Assembly: GCF_004352835.1 (NCBI RefSeq)
Contig: NZ_SJSB01000002.1
Location: 124,001 to 188,000, forward strand
DNA from: Marinomonas flavescens
GTDB taxonomy: Bacteria; Pseudomonadota; Gammaproteobacteria; Pseudomonadales; Marinomonadaceae
Direction: 5' to 3'
DNA length: 64,000 bases
The position numbers were made by a program, and so were the translations under genes. Below are positions 53,176 to 62,647 of the stretch, one piece after another (position 1 is the first letter of the stretch; each line of letters opens with the position of its first letter). The notes under the pieces were generated by a model, which was given only the letters and a program-made list of their open reading frames with translations, ran no database searches and had not been told where the DNA came from.

Positions 53176-55929
53176 CCAGTTGTCTCCAATCCCTGCTTCT
53201 ACTAATAATGGTACGTCGATTTTGCTGCTGTTTTCCATGATGTCTGTGATTTTCGCTTGGGCGGCTTCTAGGTCTTTTTCGGCCACTTCGAAGATGAGTT
53301 CATCGTGTACTTGCAGGATCATTTTCACGTCTAAGTCTGTGTCGGCGAGCCAGTCGTGCATTTTGATCATGGCACGTTTGATGATGTCGGCGGCAGAGCC
53401 TTGCATCGGGGCGTTGATCGCGGTGCGTTCGGCGGCTTGGCGCATCATGGCGTTTTTCGCTCTGATGTCTGGCAAGTACAGACGACGACCGTAGATGGTT
53501 TCCACAAAGCCTTTTTCTTTCGCGCCTTCGCGGGTGTTTTCCATGTATTGCTGTACGCCGGGGTAGCGTTCGAAATAGCGTTTGATGTATTTCGCGGCTT
53601 CAGGCCGGCTAATATCAAGTTGTTTCGCTAGACCGAATGCAGACATGCCGTAGATCAAGCCGAAGTTGATGGCTTTGGCACGGCGGCGTTGCTCTGTGGT
53701 CACTTCGTCTAGGCTGACTTCGAAGACTTCTGCTGCTGTGGCTTTATGCACATCGGCGTCTTTGGTAAAGGCGTCGAGCAAGCCTTTGTCTTGTGACAAA
53801 TGCGCCATGATGCGCAATTCGACTTGGGAGTAATCGGCTGCGAGTAGTTTGTAGCCTGTTGGTGCGATGAAGGCTTGGCGAATACGACGACCTTCGGCCG
53901 TACGAATCGGGATATTTTGCAAGTTCGGATCAGTCGACGACAAACGACCGGTCGCGGTGATGGCTTGGTGATAAGAGGTATGAATGCGGCCTGTTTTTTG
54001 GATCATTTCTGGTAGTTTGTCGGTATAAGTCGATTTTAACTTAGACAAGCTTCGGTGTTCCATGATCAAACGAGGCAGTTCATAGTTCTGTGCCAGCTCT
54101 TGCAGGATAGGTTCCGCAGTAGAAGGTTGGCCTTTTGGTGTTTTCTTGATGATGGGCAAACCTTGCTTCTCGAACAAGATAACTTGTAGCTGCTTCGGAG
54201 AGCTTAAGTTAAAACTCTCGCCGGCTTCTTCGTGAGCTTTTATTTCTAATTCTTGTAGCTTGGCGCCAATCTCAGCACTTTGTAGGTGTAGCAATTCTGG
54301 GTCGATCAAAGCGCCGGTTTGTTCCATTTTTGCCAAGACAGGAATCAACGGACATTCGATGTCTTTAAAAATACTCACCAATTCTGGTGTTTTTTCGACT
54401 TGAGGCCAAATGGCTTGGTGAAGACGCAAAGTAATGTCGGCGTCTTCTGCCGCGTAAAAAGCCGCTTGTTCTAGATCAATTTCGTTAAAGGTCTTTTGCT
54501 TTTTGCCTTTACCTGCAAGCTCTTCAAAACTGACACAAGTGTGTCCGAGGAATTTCTTCGCTAAGGTATCCATGTCGTGACGTGAACTCACTGAGTTGTA
54601 CACGTACGATTCCAGCATGGTGTCGTAGGCAATACCACGCAATACAATGTCGTAGTTATTCAAGACGTTAGCGTCGTATTTAAGGTGCTGGCCGACTTTT
54701 GCTTGGCTGTCGTCTTCTAGCCAAGGTTTCAGCTGTTCTAATACCCAAGCGCGATCAAGCTGCTCTGGTGCGCCTTCGTAATCGTGGGCAAAGGGAACGT
54801 ACGCGGCAACGCCTGCTTCTACTGAGAAAGACACGCCGACCAATTCTGCTGCCATGTAATTTAGGCTAGTGGTTTCGGTGTCGAAGGCGGTGAGTTCCGC
54901 GTTTTGGATTTTCTCCAGCCAAACGGCGAAGGTCTCTTTATCCAATACCGTGGTGTAGTCTGCTTCAAGGGTAGAAGCGACGGGTACCGCTACTTGGCCA
55001 TCTGTATTAAGCGTGTCACTGGCGGTTTCAACGCTTGGCGCTTGGTCAAGTTCGGCCACCCAGCGTTTGAATTCCAACTTGGTAAACCATTCTTTTAGCG
55101 TGTCTTTATCGGCTTCTTTGTTTTGCAATTCGAGAGAATTAAACGGCAGTTCGACATCACATTTGATGGTCGCTAGCGTGTAAGACAGCTCGGCCATGTC
55201 TTTGTTGTCGGCCATTTTTTTCGCCAAGGTTTTCGAACCACGAAAACCCAGTGCAGCGATGTCGTCTAGACGCGTGTAGATCTCTTTGATGCTACCCAAG
55301 CCTTGCAGTAGCGCGAGGGCGGTTTTTTCGCCCACGCCTGGTACGCCAGGAATGTTATCGACCTTGTCGCCCATCAGTGCGAGGTAATCGATGATGAGTT
55401 CTGGCGGGATGCCGAATTTGTCTTTTACGCCCTGAATGTCCATCACGGTGTCATTCATGGTGTTGACCAAGGTGACCTTGTCGGTCACTAACTGAGCCAT
55501 GTCTTTATCACCCGTCGAAACAACCACTTCGCGACCGGTTTCGCCCACTTGTTTGGCAATGGTGCCGATGACGTCGTCGGCTTCTACGCCATCGATGATC
55601 ACCAAGGGTAAGCCCATGGCTTCAACCATGCGGTGAATCGGTTCGATTTGTGGGCGTAAGTCATCCGGCATTGGCGGACGCTGCGCCTTGTATTCGCTGT
55701 AAATCTCGTCGCGGAAGGTTTTTCCTTTGGCATCAAAGATGATGACCATTGGAGAATCTGGGTAGCTCTTGATAAGACTGCGGATCATGCTGATCACACC
55801 GCGGGTGGCGTTGGTTGGTTGGCCGTCGCTGGTGCTCATCGGTGGAATCGCGTGGAATGCGCGGTAAAGGTAAGACGAGCCGTCTACCAGAATCATCGGT
55901 GAAGTGTGTGTCTTAGAATCGGTAGCCAA
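53161..55929 (-). CDS. polA: DNA polymerase I
   Basis: A 922-residue, apparently complete Pol I. It has an N-terminal 5'-3' exonuclease domain (DGSSYLYRAFHAIPP, VVSTGDKDMAQLV, VPGVGEKTALALLQ; to about residue 290). The 3'-5' proofreading domain keeps its acidic residues (AFDTETTSLNYM, and AEDADITLRL), so proofreading is expected. The polymerase domain has motif A DYSQVELRIMAHLSQD, motif B RRAKAINFGLIYGMSAFGLA and motif C QVHDELIFEV, ending GDNWDEAH. It fills gaps in repair and removes Okazaki primers. Beyond the stop lie a tandem 15-nt repeat, a REPIN and a second copy of its last 66 codons. The ATG at 55929 follows AGAGGTTTC. Confidence 0.97.
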   Translation of the reverse strand: MATDSKTHTSPMILVDGSSYLYRAFHAIPPMSTSDGQPTNATRGVISMIRSLIKSYPDSPMVIIFDAKGKTFRDEIYSEYKAQRPPMPDDLRPQIEPIHRMVEAMGLPLVIIDGVEADDVIGTIAKQVGETGREVVVSTGDKDMAQLVTDKVTLVNTMNDTVMDIQGVKDKFGIPPELIIDYLALMGDKVDNIPGVPGVGEKTALALLQGLGSIKEIYTRLDDIAALGFRGSKTLAKKMADNKDMAELSYTLATIKCDVELPFNSLELQNKEADKDTLKEWFTKLEFKRWVAELDQAPSVETASDTLNTDGQVAVPVASTLEADYTTVLDKETFAVWLEKIQNAELTAFDTETTSLNYMAAELVGVSFSVEAGVAAYVPFAHDYEGAPEQLDRAWVLEQLKPWLEDDSQAKVGQHLKYDANVLNNYDIVLRGIAYDTMLESYVYNSVSSRHDMDTLAKKFLGHTCVSFEELAGKGKKQKTFNEIDLEQAAFYAAEDADITLRLHQAIWPQVEKTPELVSIFKDIECPLIPVLAKMEQTGALIDPELLHLQSAEIGAKLQELEIKAHEEAGESFNLSSPKQLQVILFEKQGLPIIKKTPKGQPSTAEPILQELAQNYELPRLIMEHRSLSKLKSTYTDKLPEMIQKTGRIHTSYHQAITATGRLSSTDPNLQNIPIRTAEGRRIRQAFIAPTGYKLLAADYSQVELRIMAHLSQDKGLLDAFTKDADVHKATAAEVFEVSLDEVTTEQRRRAKAINFGLIYGMSAFGLAKQLDISRPEAAKYIKRYFERYPGVQQYMENTREGAKEKGFVETIYGRRLYLPDIRAKNAMMRQAAERTAINAPMQGSAADIIKRAMIKMHDWLADTDLDVKMILQVHDELIFEVAEKDLEAAQAKITDIMENSSKIDVPLLVEAGIGDNWDEAH

Positions 55930-56171
55930 AATGAAACCTCTGTATGAATCGGCGATTATTGGCGCCTATTCTAAGCACTTACGAGGATTTTTTCAGTCTA
56001 AATTCGGTATTCATTTTTAAATGGCGTATTTCGCCATTATTTGTGAATACGATAAAATCCTAATAGAAAGTAACAATATCGGTCTGTTCGAATTGACCTT
56101 TTGCTGCTTATTGTGGAGCATAGGCGTTTTCTTAATCGCTCTATCCCCTTGACGATCAATAGGTAGCAAAC

Positions 56172-57128
56172 TTGGCTGTTTACACTTCCCTCTCGGACTC
56201 TGACATGAAGGCCCTAGTGGCTGATTATTATTTAGGTGAATTGGTTTCGTACCAAGGTATCTCTGGTGGTGTCGAAAACACCAATTATTTTCTAAACACC
56301 ACCACGGGCAAATACGTTCTTACCTTATTTGAAGAGTTCGAATTTGACGAAGTGCCTTACTTTTTAGACGTGGTAGCGCACCTTAAGCACAAAGGCTTTA
56401 ATGTGCCAGCGGCATTGATCGACATTCATGGCGAGCGTTTACGCGTGGTAAAAGATCGCCCAGCCATTATTGTGGATTGTTTCCCCGGTGATGGCCTAGA
56501 AAACACCAGTGTAGAAAGCTGCGGTTTGATTGGGTCTGCCTTGGCGCAATTGCACATAGCCGGCGAAGATTTCCCAGAGAAACGAGAAAGTCATCGCGGT
56601 GAAACATGGTGGAAAGCTACCAGTCAGGCGCTTGCCCCTGAATTAGAGCCAGAGCAGGCAACGCTTTTATTGTCACAAATCGAGGCTTTTGACGAGTTTG
56701 TCACGCAGCATCCTGATCTTCCTAAAGCGACGATTCATGGCGATTTGTTTTTTAACAACACCTTGTTCGAAGGTGATCAGCTATCGGCGATTATCGATTT
56801 TTACAATGCCAGCTATTCTTGGGTAATGTACGACTTAGCGATTGTGGTGAACGATTGGTGTTCTGATATTAATACCGGTGAGTTGGACATGGAAAAATAC
56901 CGTGCCTTGCTACACACCTACATTCATGAGCGCCGCCCTAATGCTGAAGAAATTCTTGCTTGGCCACATATGTTACGTATGGCTGCGGTGCGCTTTTGGT
57001 TGTCTCGCCTTGAAGCGTGGCATGGCGCAAAAGGGGACCCCGAGCGTTTGGCACAACAGCATGATCCAAAAGAATTTCAGCGTATTTTAGAAGCGCGTGT
57101 GCGTTATGCACCTGCGCTAATGGAGTAA
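56172..57128 (+). CDS. thrB: Homoserine kinase, type II (APH-like)
   Basis: A 318-residue kinase of the aminoglycoside-phosphotransferase fold, as in pseudomonads, rather than the GHMP type of E. coli. Motifs: GISGGVENTNYFLNTTTGKY near the N-terminus, phosphotransfer loop ATIHGDLFFNNTLF (Asp and Asn), and metal motif IIDFYNASYSW. It phosphorylates homoserine in threonine synthesis. It is read from a TTG start at 56172 with AGGTAG upstream. DUF1007 follows by 4 nt and may be coexpressed. Confidence 0.88.
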   Translation: MAVYTSLSDSDMKALVADYYLGELVSYQGISGGVENTNYFLNTTTGKYVLTLFEEFEFDEVPYFLDVVAHLKHKGFNVPAALIDIHGERLRVVKDRPAIIVDCFPGDGLENTSVESCGLIGSALAQLHIAGEDFPEKRESHRGETWWKATSQALAPELEPEQATLLLSQIEAFDEFVTQHPDLPKATIHGDLFFNNTLFEGDQLSAIIDFYNASYSWVMYDLAIVVNDWCSDINTGELDMEKYRALLHTYIHERRPNAEEILAWPHMLRMAAVRFWLSRLEAWHGAKGDPERLAQQHDPKEFQRILEARVRYAPALME

Positions 57129-57132
57129 TCAC

Positions 57133-57699
57133 GTGTTTCGTTTGATTGGGGTTTTATGGTTTGCGCTACTTGGCGCGAACTCGGCGTTGGCGCATCCGCA
57201 CATTTGGGTGGATGTTCAATACCAAGCGGTTGTTGACTCACCCGTCGTAAAGAGCCTGAACGCGACTTGGTCTTGGGATTTGTTTACCTCAGTTAGCTTG
57301 CTTGAAGCTTACGACGACAATGGTGATGGGCAGTTTACCGGTAACGAACGAACCGAGTTGTTAGAGGGATTACAAAACCTCAAGAAAGACGATTACTTTG
57401 TTCATCTAAAGGTGGCAGGTAAGGCAATAAAGCCCAAATCCGTCACCATTACCGATTTTGGTATGAAGAACAAAATGCTATGGTTGACGCTTAAAGTTCG
57501 CTTGGCGGAGACGGTTAATTTAGAAAAAACGACGTTAAGTATGGCATTTGGTGATCCTGAGTATTACTTTGCTATGGTGCCATTGGAAGAAGGTTTGTTG
57601 CGTCTATCGGGCGCCTTGGCAGAAAGTTGTACGCCAGCAGATTACGATGCTAAAGAGCAAGGCATCGAAACCTGGATCCATTTGAGTTGTCAGCCTTAA
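57133..57699 (+). CDS. DUF1007 periplasmic protein with an EF-hand loop
   Basis: A 188-residue exported protein (signal peptide ending ALA, mature start HPHIWVDVQYQ, the DUF1007 hallmark). Residues 61-72 (DDNGDGQFTGNE) are a textbook EF-hand calcium loop. DUF1007 genes usually stand next to NicO-type nickel/cobalt or zinc permeases, and such a permease is encoded 1.7 kb downstream at 59424, so a metal link is reasonable. GTG start at 57133, 4 nt after thrB. Exact role unknown. Confidence 0.8.
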   Translation: MFRLIGVLWFALLGANSALAHPHIWVDVQYQAVVDSPVVKSLNATWSWDLFTSVSLLEAYDDNGDGQFTGNERTELLEGLQNLKKDDYFVHLKVAGKAIKPKSVTITDFGMKNKMLWLTLKVRLAETVNLEKTTLSMAFGDPEYYFAMVPLEEGLLRLSGALAESCTPADYDAKEQGIETWIHLSCQP

Positions 57700-57757
57700 C
57701 GGGTTTTATCCCTACTGATTATTACCGCTAACATTGCCGTTAAACTGGAGAGTCTAG

Positions 57758-58393
57758 ATGCTAGAGCATTTTCACTGGTTGCCGTTCTTGGCTGCTATTA
57801 CTGTACTGACCATGAGTCCGGGAGTGGATACGATTCTTGTTATGCGTAATGCCGCTGCGGGTGGTTGGCGTTTGGGCTTCTTAACCAGCTTAGGAATTTG
57901 CATGGGACTGTTTGCTCATGCGACGCTATCAGCGCTTGGGTTGTCGGTGATCTTATTAGGCTCAGCCAACTTATTTACGGCGTTTAAACTACTGGGTGCA
58001 GCGTATTTGGTGTATTTGGGGGTGCAAGCGATTCGCAGTGCGATGAAGCCAACGGGCATGTCCTTTAAAGACACCAAACCAAGTAAAACGTTAACCGCGT
58101 GGAGCAGTTTTCGCCAAGGTATCTTGTCAAATGTATTGAACCCCAAGCCGATTATTTTCTACATGGCGTTCTTGCCACAGTTTATTGACCCAAATCATTC
58201 TGCCTTAGCACAATCTCTTTTTATGGCGTCGCTGCACTTTATTATTGCGATGACATGGCAGACGTTTCTGGCTGTTATGGTACATAAAGCACGAGTTTGG
58301 CTGGCTCGACCAAAAGTAGCTCAAGTATTAGATAGCGTTACGGGCGTATTGTTACTGAGCTTTGGCGTTAAGCTTGCTCTGACCCAGCGTTAA
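57758..58393 (+). CDS. LysE/RhtB family amino acid exporter
   Basis: A 211-residue inner-membrane protein with five to six hydrophobic segments. Family start FLAAITVLTMSPGVDTILVM, central LGAAYLVYLGVQAIRSA and QGILSNVLNPKPIIFYMAFL mark RhtB-type exporters of homoserine, threonine, lysine or related amino acids. GGAGAGT precedes the ATG. Being near thrB (homoserine kinase) it may export homoserine/threonine, which is only a neighbourhood guess. Confidence 0.87.
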   Translation: MLEHFHWLPFLAAITVLTMSPGVDTILVMRNAAAGGWRLGFLTSLGICMGLFAHATLSALGLSVILLGSANLFTAFKLLGAAYLVYLGVQAIRSAMKPTGMSFKDTKPSKTLTAWSSFRQGILSNVLNPKPIIFYMAFLPQFIDPNHSALAQSLFMASLHFIIAMTWQTFLAVMVHKARVWLARPKVAQVLDSVTGVLLLSFGVKLALTQR

Positions 58394-58648
58394 TGGCTCG
58401 ATGTTGCTGATGATAGCCGATATAGCTGCTTTGCGTTTATATCGGTTTTCTTTTTTTTAGCTTATTTAAACATCGTTTTTTGGCGTTATTTTGCTAGAAT
58501 TATCGCGTCTACGGAGACGACTTCTAGACGAATATTTAAGACGCCACAAGCGTACTAAATTAGGTAGGCCTTAATGATGACCTCGCAAGGCTTGAGATAA
58601 ACTGGTAATCAGCTTATTCGCAGATTACTTTTTCTGGTACTTCCCTAA

Positions 58649-59260
58649 ATGAGCTTATTAATCTCGATTTGGATTAAATTCTTTTTCTTATTTGCCCCGT
58701 TCTTTGTGCTATCTATGTTTTTAGCGCTGACTCGAGGTGAAACGTCTACCGTTAGAAGGCAAGTGGCAAATAAAGCCATTATTGCGTCTGTGGTGATTTC
58801 CTTTGTGCTATTTTTCTTTGGCAGTAGTTTGTTTTCTGTCCTAGGCATCACCTTAGATGCGTTTCGTATTGGTTCAGGCGTATTGCTGTTTTTATCTGCG
58901 TTGAGTTTAGTCAGAGATGGTACGAGAAATCACGCAGTAGGCATGCCTAGCGAAGAACGAGAAGATGTGTCTGTTGTGCCATTGGCTGTGCCTATTATTA
59001 TTGGTCCTGCTACCATAGGTACTATTTTGGTTTATGGTGCTGAGCTTCATGGTTGGGATATGATTCTTGGCCTGTGCGGTTTGTTGTTTGCACTTGGGTG
59101 TCTATTGTTCTTATTGTATTCCGCTTCTTTGATTGAACGTATGTTGGGTCGTACAGGATTAAATGTATTATCAAAAATAACCGGTCTTATTTTGGCGGCC
59201 ATGGCGGCACAAATATTTATGAGCGGTTTAATGGGCTTTTTAAAACCTGTTGTAGGCTAA
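58649..59260 (+). CDS. MarC family integral membrane protein
   Basis: A 203-residue protein with six hydrophobic segments. MarC/NAAT-family features: LWLKFFFLFAPFFVL-like start, RRQVANKAIIASVVISFVLF, VPLAVPIIIGPATIGTILV with the GPA(T/I) turn, and C-terminal GLILAAMAAQIFMSGLMGFL. The family was once thought to be antibiotic-resistance proteins; the real activity is unclear (amino-acid related transport proposed). Single gene. Confidence 0.87.
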   Translation: MSLLISIWIKFFFLFAPFFVLSMFLALTRGETSTVRRQVANKAIIASVVISFVLFFFGSSLFSVLGITLDAFRIGSGVLLFLSALSLVRDGTRNHAVGMPSEEREDVSVVPLAVPIIIGPATIGTILVYGAELHGWDMILGLCGLLFALGCLLFLLYSASLIERMLGRTGLNVLSKITGLILAAMAAQIFMSGLMGFLKPVVG

Positions 59261-59378
59261 ACAAGTGACATAATTTATACCCCTGATTATGTCGATACCA
59301 TTTTTAGCAGTGAGTAACCCCTGTTAAATACGCTTCTAAAAAGGCGTTTCTCTATTTGGGCTTCTTCTTGATTTTGTT

Positions 59379-59395
59379 TTGTTATAGCATAACAA
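59379..59395 (+). promoter_or_regulatory. Zur box upstream of the NicO-zur-znuCB operon
   Basis: TTGTTATAGCATAACAA is a 7-3-7 inverted repeat that fits the gammaproteobacterial Zur consensus (GTTATA...TATAAC core). It lies 29 nt upstream of the first ATG of an operon that itself encodes Zur, so zinc repression with autoregulation is the simplest reading. The flanking region is A/T-rich. Confidence 0.8.
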
Positions 59396-59423
59396 ACAAT
59401 ATTTAATTTAAGAGAGTTGCACC

Positions 59424-60340
<917 letters not shown>

Positions 60341-60341
<1 letters not shown>

Positions 60342-60832
60342 TGAGTGAAGAACATCACCCACATTCGGGTCACGATCATAATGATTGTATTGATGCCGCG
60401 CTAGAAACAGCTGAGCTGCTTTGTGCCGAGCAAGGGCAGCGTTTGACTAAGGTCCGTCGTCGGGCATTAGAGTTAATTTGGGAAAGCCATCGTCCATTGG
60501 GTGCGTATCAGTTATTGGCAAAATTGGCCGAAGAAGGATTTAACTCGGCACCTCCAACTGTTTATCGTGCGTTGGATTTTTTATTGGCCGCAGGCTTGAT
60601 TCATAAAGTTGAATCGATGAATGCTTTTTTAGGTTGCGCTCATGCGGATAAAGCGCACAAAGGCTACTTTTTGATTTGCGATGAGTGTCATAACGTTATG
60701 GAGTTTGATTACCAAGATATTCACGCGTCTTTAATTGCTAGAGCCGCTGAACAAAACTTTGAGCTGCGTTCCGAAACGATTGAACTCACTGGGCTTTGTT
60801 CCGTGTGTAAAACGGCGGGGGCATCTGTATGA
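60341..60832 (+). CDS. zur: Zinc uptake regulator Zur (Fur family)
   Basis: A 163-residue Fur-family repressor. N-terminal His/Asp-rich stretch ([14 protein letters not shown]), winged helix about 25-95 ([31 protein letters not shown]), and zinc sites [10 protein letters not shown] and C-terminal CSVCKT. It represses zinc-uptake genes when zinc is plentiful. Placement between a Zur box-preceded NicO gene and znuC points to Zur rather than Fur. The stop overlaps znuC by four nt (ATGA). Confidence 0.9.
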
Positions 60833-61614
60833 GCCAGCGTTTAGTTTCGTTCGATAAGATTGGCATTGATTTTGACAGTCGTGTGCTATTAGACAACATA
60901 GACATGACGATTGATGCCGGCGAAATCGTTACGTTGATTGGTCCTAATGGCAGCGGGAAAAGTACGCTTATTCGTATCCTGTTGGGGCTGCAAGAGCCGA
61001 CACGAGGCAAAGTGGTTCGCGATAAAGGACTGCGTATTGGTTATATGCCGCAAAAACTGCATATTGACCCGACACTGCCGCTAACGGTGAAGCATTTTTT
61101 GGCGCTGGTACGTCATGTGGATAAAAAAAACATTCTTCCCACGTTAGAAAAAGTCGGCATTGCTCATCTACTTAACGCCCAAGTTCAAGTGTTATCTGGT
61201 GGTGAAACTCAGCGAGTGTTGTTAGCTCGTGCCTTGTTAAACAATCCAAATTTATTGGTCTTAGATGAGCCTGTGCAAGGCGTGGACGTAAACGGTCAAG
61301 TCGAGCTTTATAATTTGATTGAAGGTATTCGTAACGAGCTTCATTGCGGAGTATTGATGGTGTCTCATGATTTACATTTGGTGATGGCAAAAACCGACAC
61401 TGTGGTTTGTATTAATCAGCACGTGTGCTGCTCAGGTAGCCCTCAACATGTAACTGGGCACCCAGCTTATCAAGCATTATTTGGCATTCCTGGCGCAGAT
61501 GAATCGATCGCTATTTATGCTCATCAACACGATCATGTTCACAATGAACAAGGCAGTATTTTATCTGATGATGACGATGCTCATTCGCATTGTTCTCACC
61601 AAGAAAAGTCTTAA
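60829..61614 (+). CDS. znuC: Zinc ABC transporter ATP-binding protein ZnuC
   Basis: A 261-residue ATPase with Walker [10 protein letters not shown], signature LSGGETQR, Walker B LLVLDEP and switch HD in MVSHDLHLV. The C-terminal tail is rich in His and Asp ([20 protein letters not shown]), common in ZnuC. It drives zinc import through ZnuB. Starts inside the zur stop. Confidence 0.92.
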   Translation: MSQRLVSFDKIGIDFDSRVLLDNIDMTIDAGEIVTLIGPNGSGKSTLIRILLGLQEPTRGKVVRDKGLRIGYMPQKLHIDPTLPLTVKHFLALVRHVDKKNILPTLEKVGIAHLLNAQVQVLSGGETQRVLLARALLNNPNLLVLDEPVQGVDVNGQVELYNLIEGIRNELHCGVLMVSHDLHLVMAKTDTVVCINQHVCCSGSPQHVTGHPAYQALFGIPGADESIAIYAHQHDHVHNEQGSILSDDDDAHSHCSHQEKS

Positions 61615-61641
61615 CCGCATAGCTTTGGAGCAAACGGTACC

Positions 61642-62436
61642 ATGTTAGAGTTTTTAATTAGAGCCTTGTTAGGTGGCTTGGGCGTAGCGGCGGTTGCTGG
61701 CCCGCTGGGAGCTTTTGTCGTATGGCGCCGTATGGCGTATTTTGGCGACACATTAGCGCATTCCGCTTTATTAGGTGTGGCGTTAGGCTTTCTATTCAAT
61801 ATTAATTTGAATCTTGCCATTGTGGTCTTATGTGTTGGCTTGGCTGCAATTTTAGTGACGCTACAGAAAAAACAAATTATTGCGACAGACACCTTGTTGG
61901 GTATTTTAGCTCATTCATCCTTATCGTTAGGGTTAGTGGCCGTGAGCTTTCTTGATAATGTGCGCATCGATTTGATGGCCTATTTGTTTGGTGATTTATT
62001 GGCCGTCAGTCAAACCGATCTGTATTGGATTTATGGCGGTGGTATTTTAGTCTTAACGCTATTAGTTACTTTTTGGAAGCCGCTATTGGCTGTTACGGTC
62101 AACGAAGAGCTTGCTAAAGTGGAAGGCTATCCCGTTGAAGCGATTCGCTTGTTGCTTATGTTGCTGGTGGCTTTAGTGATTGCGGTCGCGATGAAGATTG
62201 TAGGGGTCTTGCTGATTACCTCATTAATGATCATACCTGCTGCCACGGCGCGTAAATTATCTAATACGCCGATTCAAATGGCGACTATTTCGAGTTTTAT
62301 TGGCTGTCTGGCTGTCTGTGGTGGTTTGTGGGCCTCTTATCGCTGGGATACTCCAACGGGCCCAAGTGTCGTGGTCTGTGCCGCTCTGCTCTTCATAATT
62401 GCTTACAGCTCACCCTTTAAACGTCGGTCTGCCTGA
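61642..62436 (+). CDS. znuB: Zinc ABC transporter permease ZnuB
   Basis: A 264-residue inner-membrane permease of the ABC-3 family, with about eight hydrophobic segments: FGDTLAHSALLGVALG, TLLGILAHSSLSLGLV and ITSLMIIPAATARKLS. Together with ZnuC it forms the zinc channel. The periplasmic binding protein ZnuA is not encoded in this operon and must lie elsewhere, or another protein takes its role. A terminator follows at 62474. Confidence 0.92.
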   Translation: MLEFLIRALLGGLGVAAVAGPLGAFVVWRRMAYFGDTLAHSALLGVALGFLFNINLNLAIVVLCVGLAAILVTLQKKQIIATDTLLGILAHSSLSLGLVAVSFLDNVRIDLMAYLFGDLLAVSQTDLYWIYGGGILVLTLLVTFWKPLLAVTVNEELAKVEGYPVEAIRLLLMLLVALVIAVAMKIVGVLLITSLMIIPAATARKLSNTPIQMATISSFIGCLAVCGGLWASYRWDTPTGPSVVVCAALLFIIAYSSPFKRRSA

Positions 62437-62473
62437 GTTCATACTAATCTTTCATTTTTCTTCTATTTTTTGA

Positions 62474-62513
62474 AATAAAGTCATTCTTAATAATTCATTA
62501 GAATGACTTTATT
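62474..62513 (+). terminator. Terminator after znuB
   Basis: Perfect 14-bp stem AATAAAGTCATTCT/AGAATGACTTTATT with a 12-nt loop, 38 nt past the znuB stop. The T tail is short and interrupted (TCTCCTTTT). Confidence 0.75.
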
Positions 62514-62647
62514 CTCCTTTTCGTTGATATCTGTAATGAAATCCTGCTTAGTTACGACATATACTATGTTTAGAACAATCGAAATATTTACTTTGTTTAT
62601 AGGTTTTTTTGACTGGTTTTTATCTATTTTAAGGTGTGGAGAGTTAT

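Noticed and set aside
53180..53494. Plus-strand frame opposite the polA C-terminus, also repeated opposite the fragment at 52851
   Set aside because: The duplication of the frame simply follows the duplicated polA DNA; sense strand coding is certain, antisense is a shadow.
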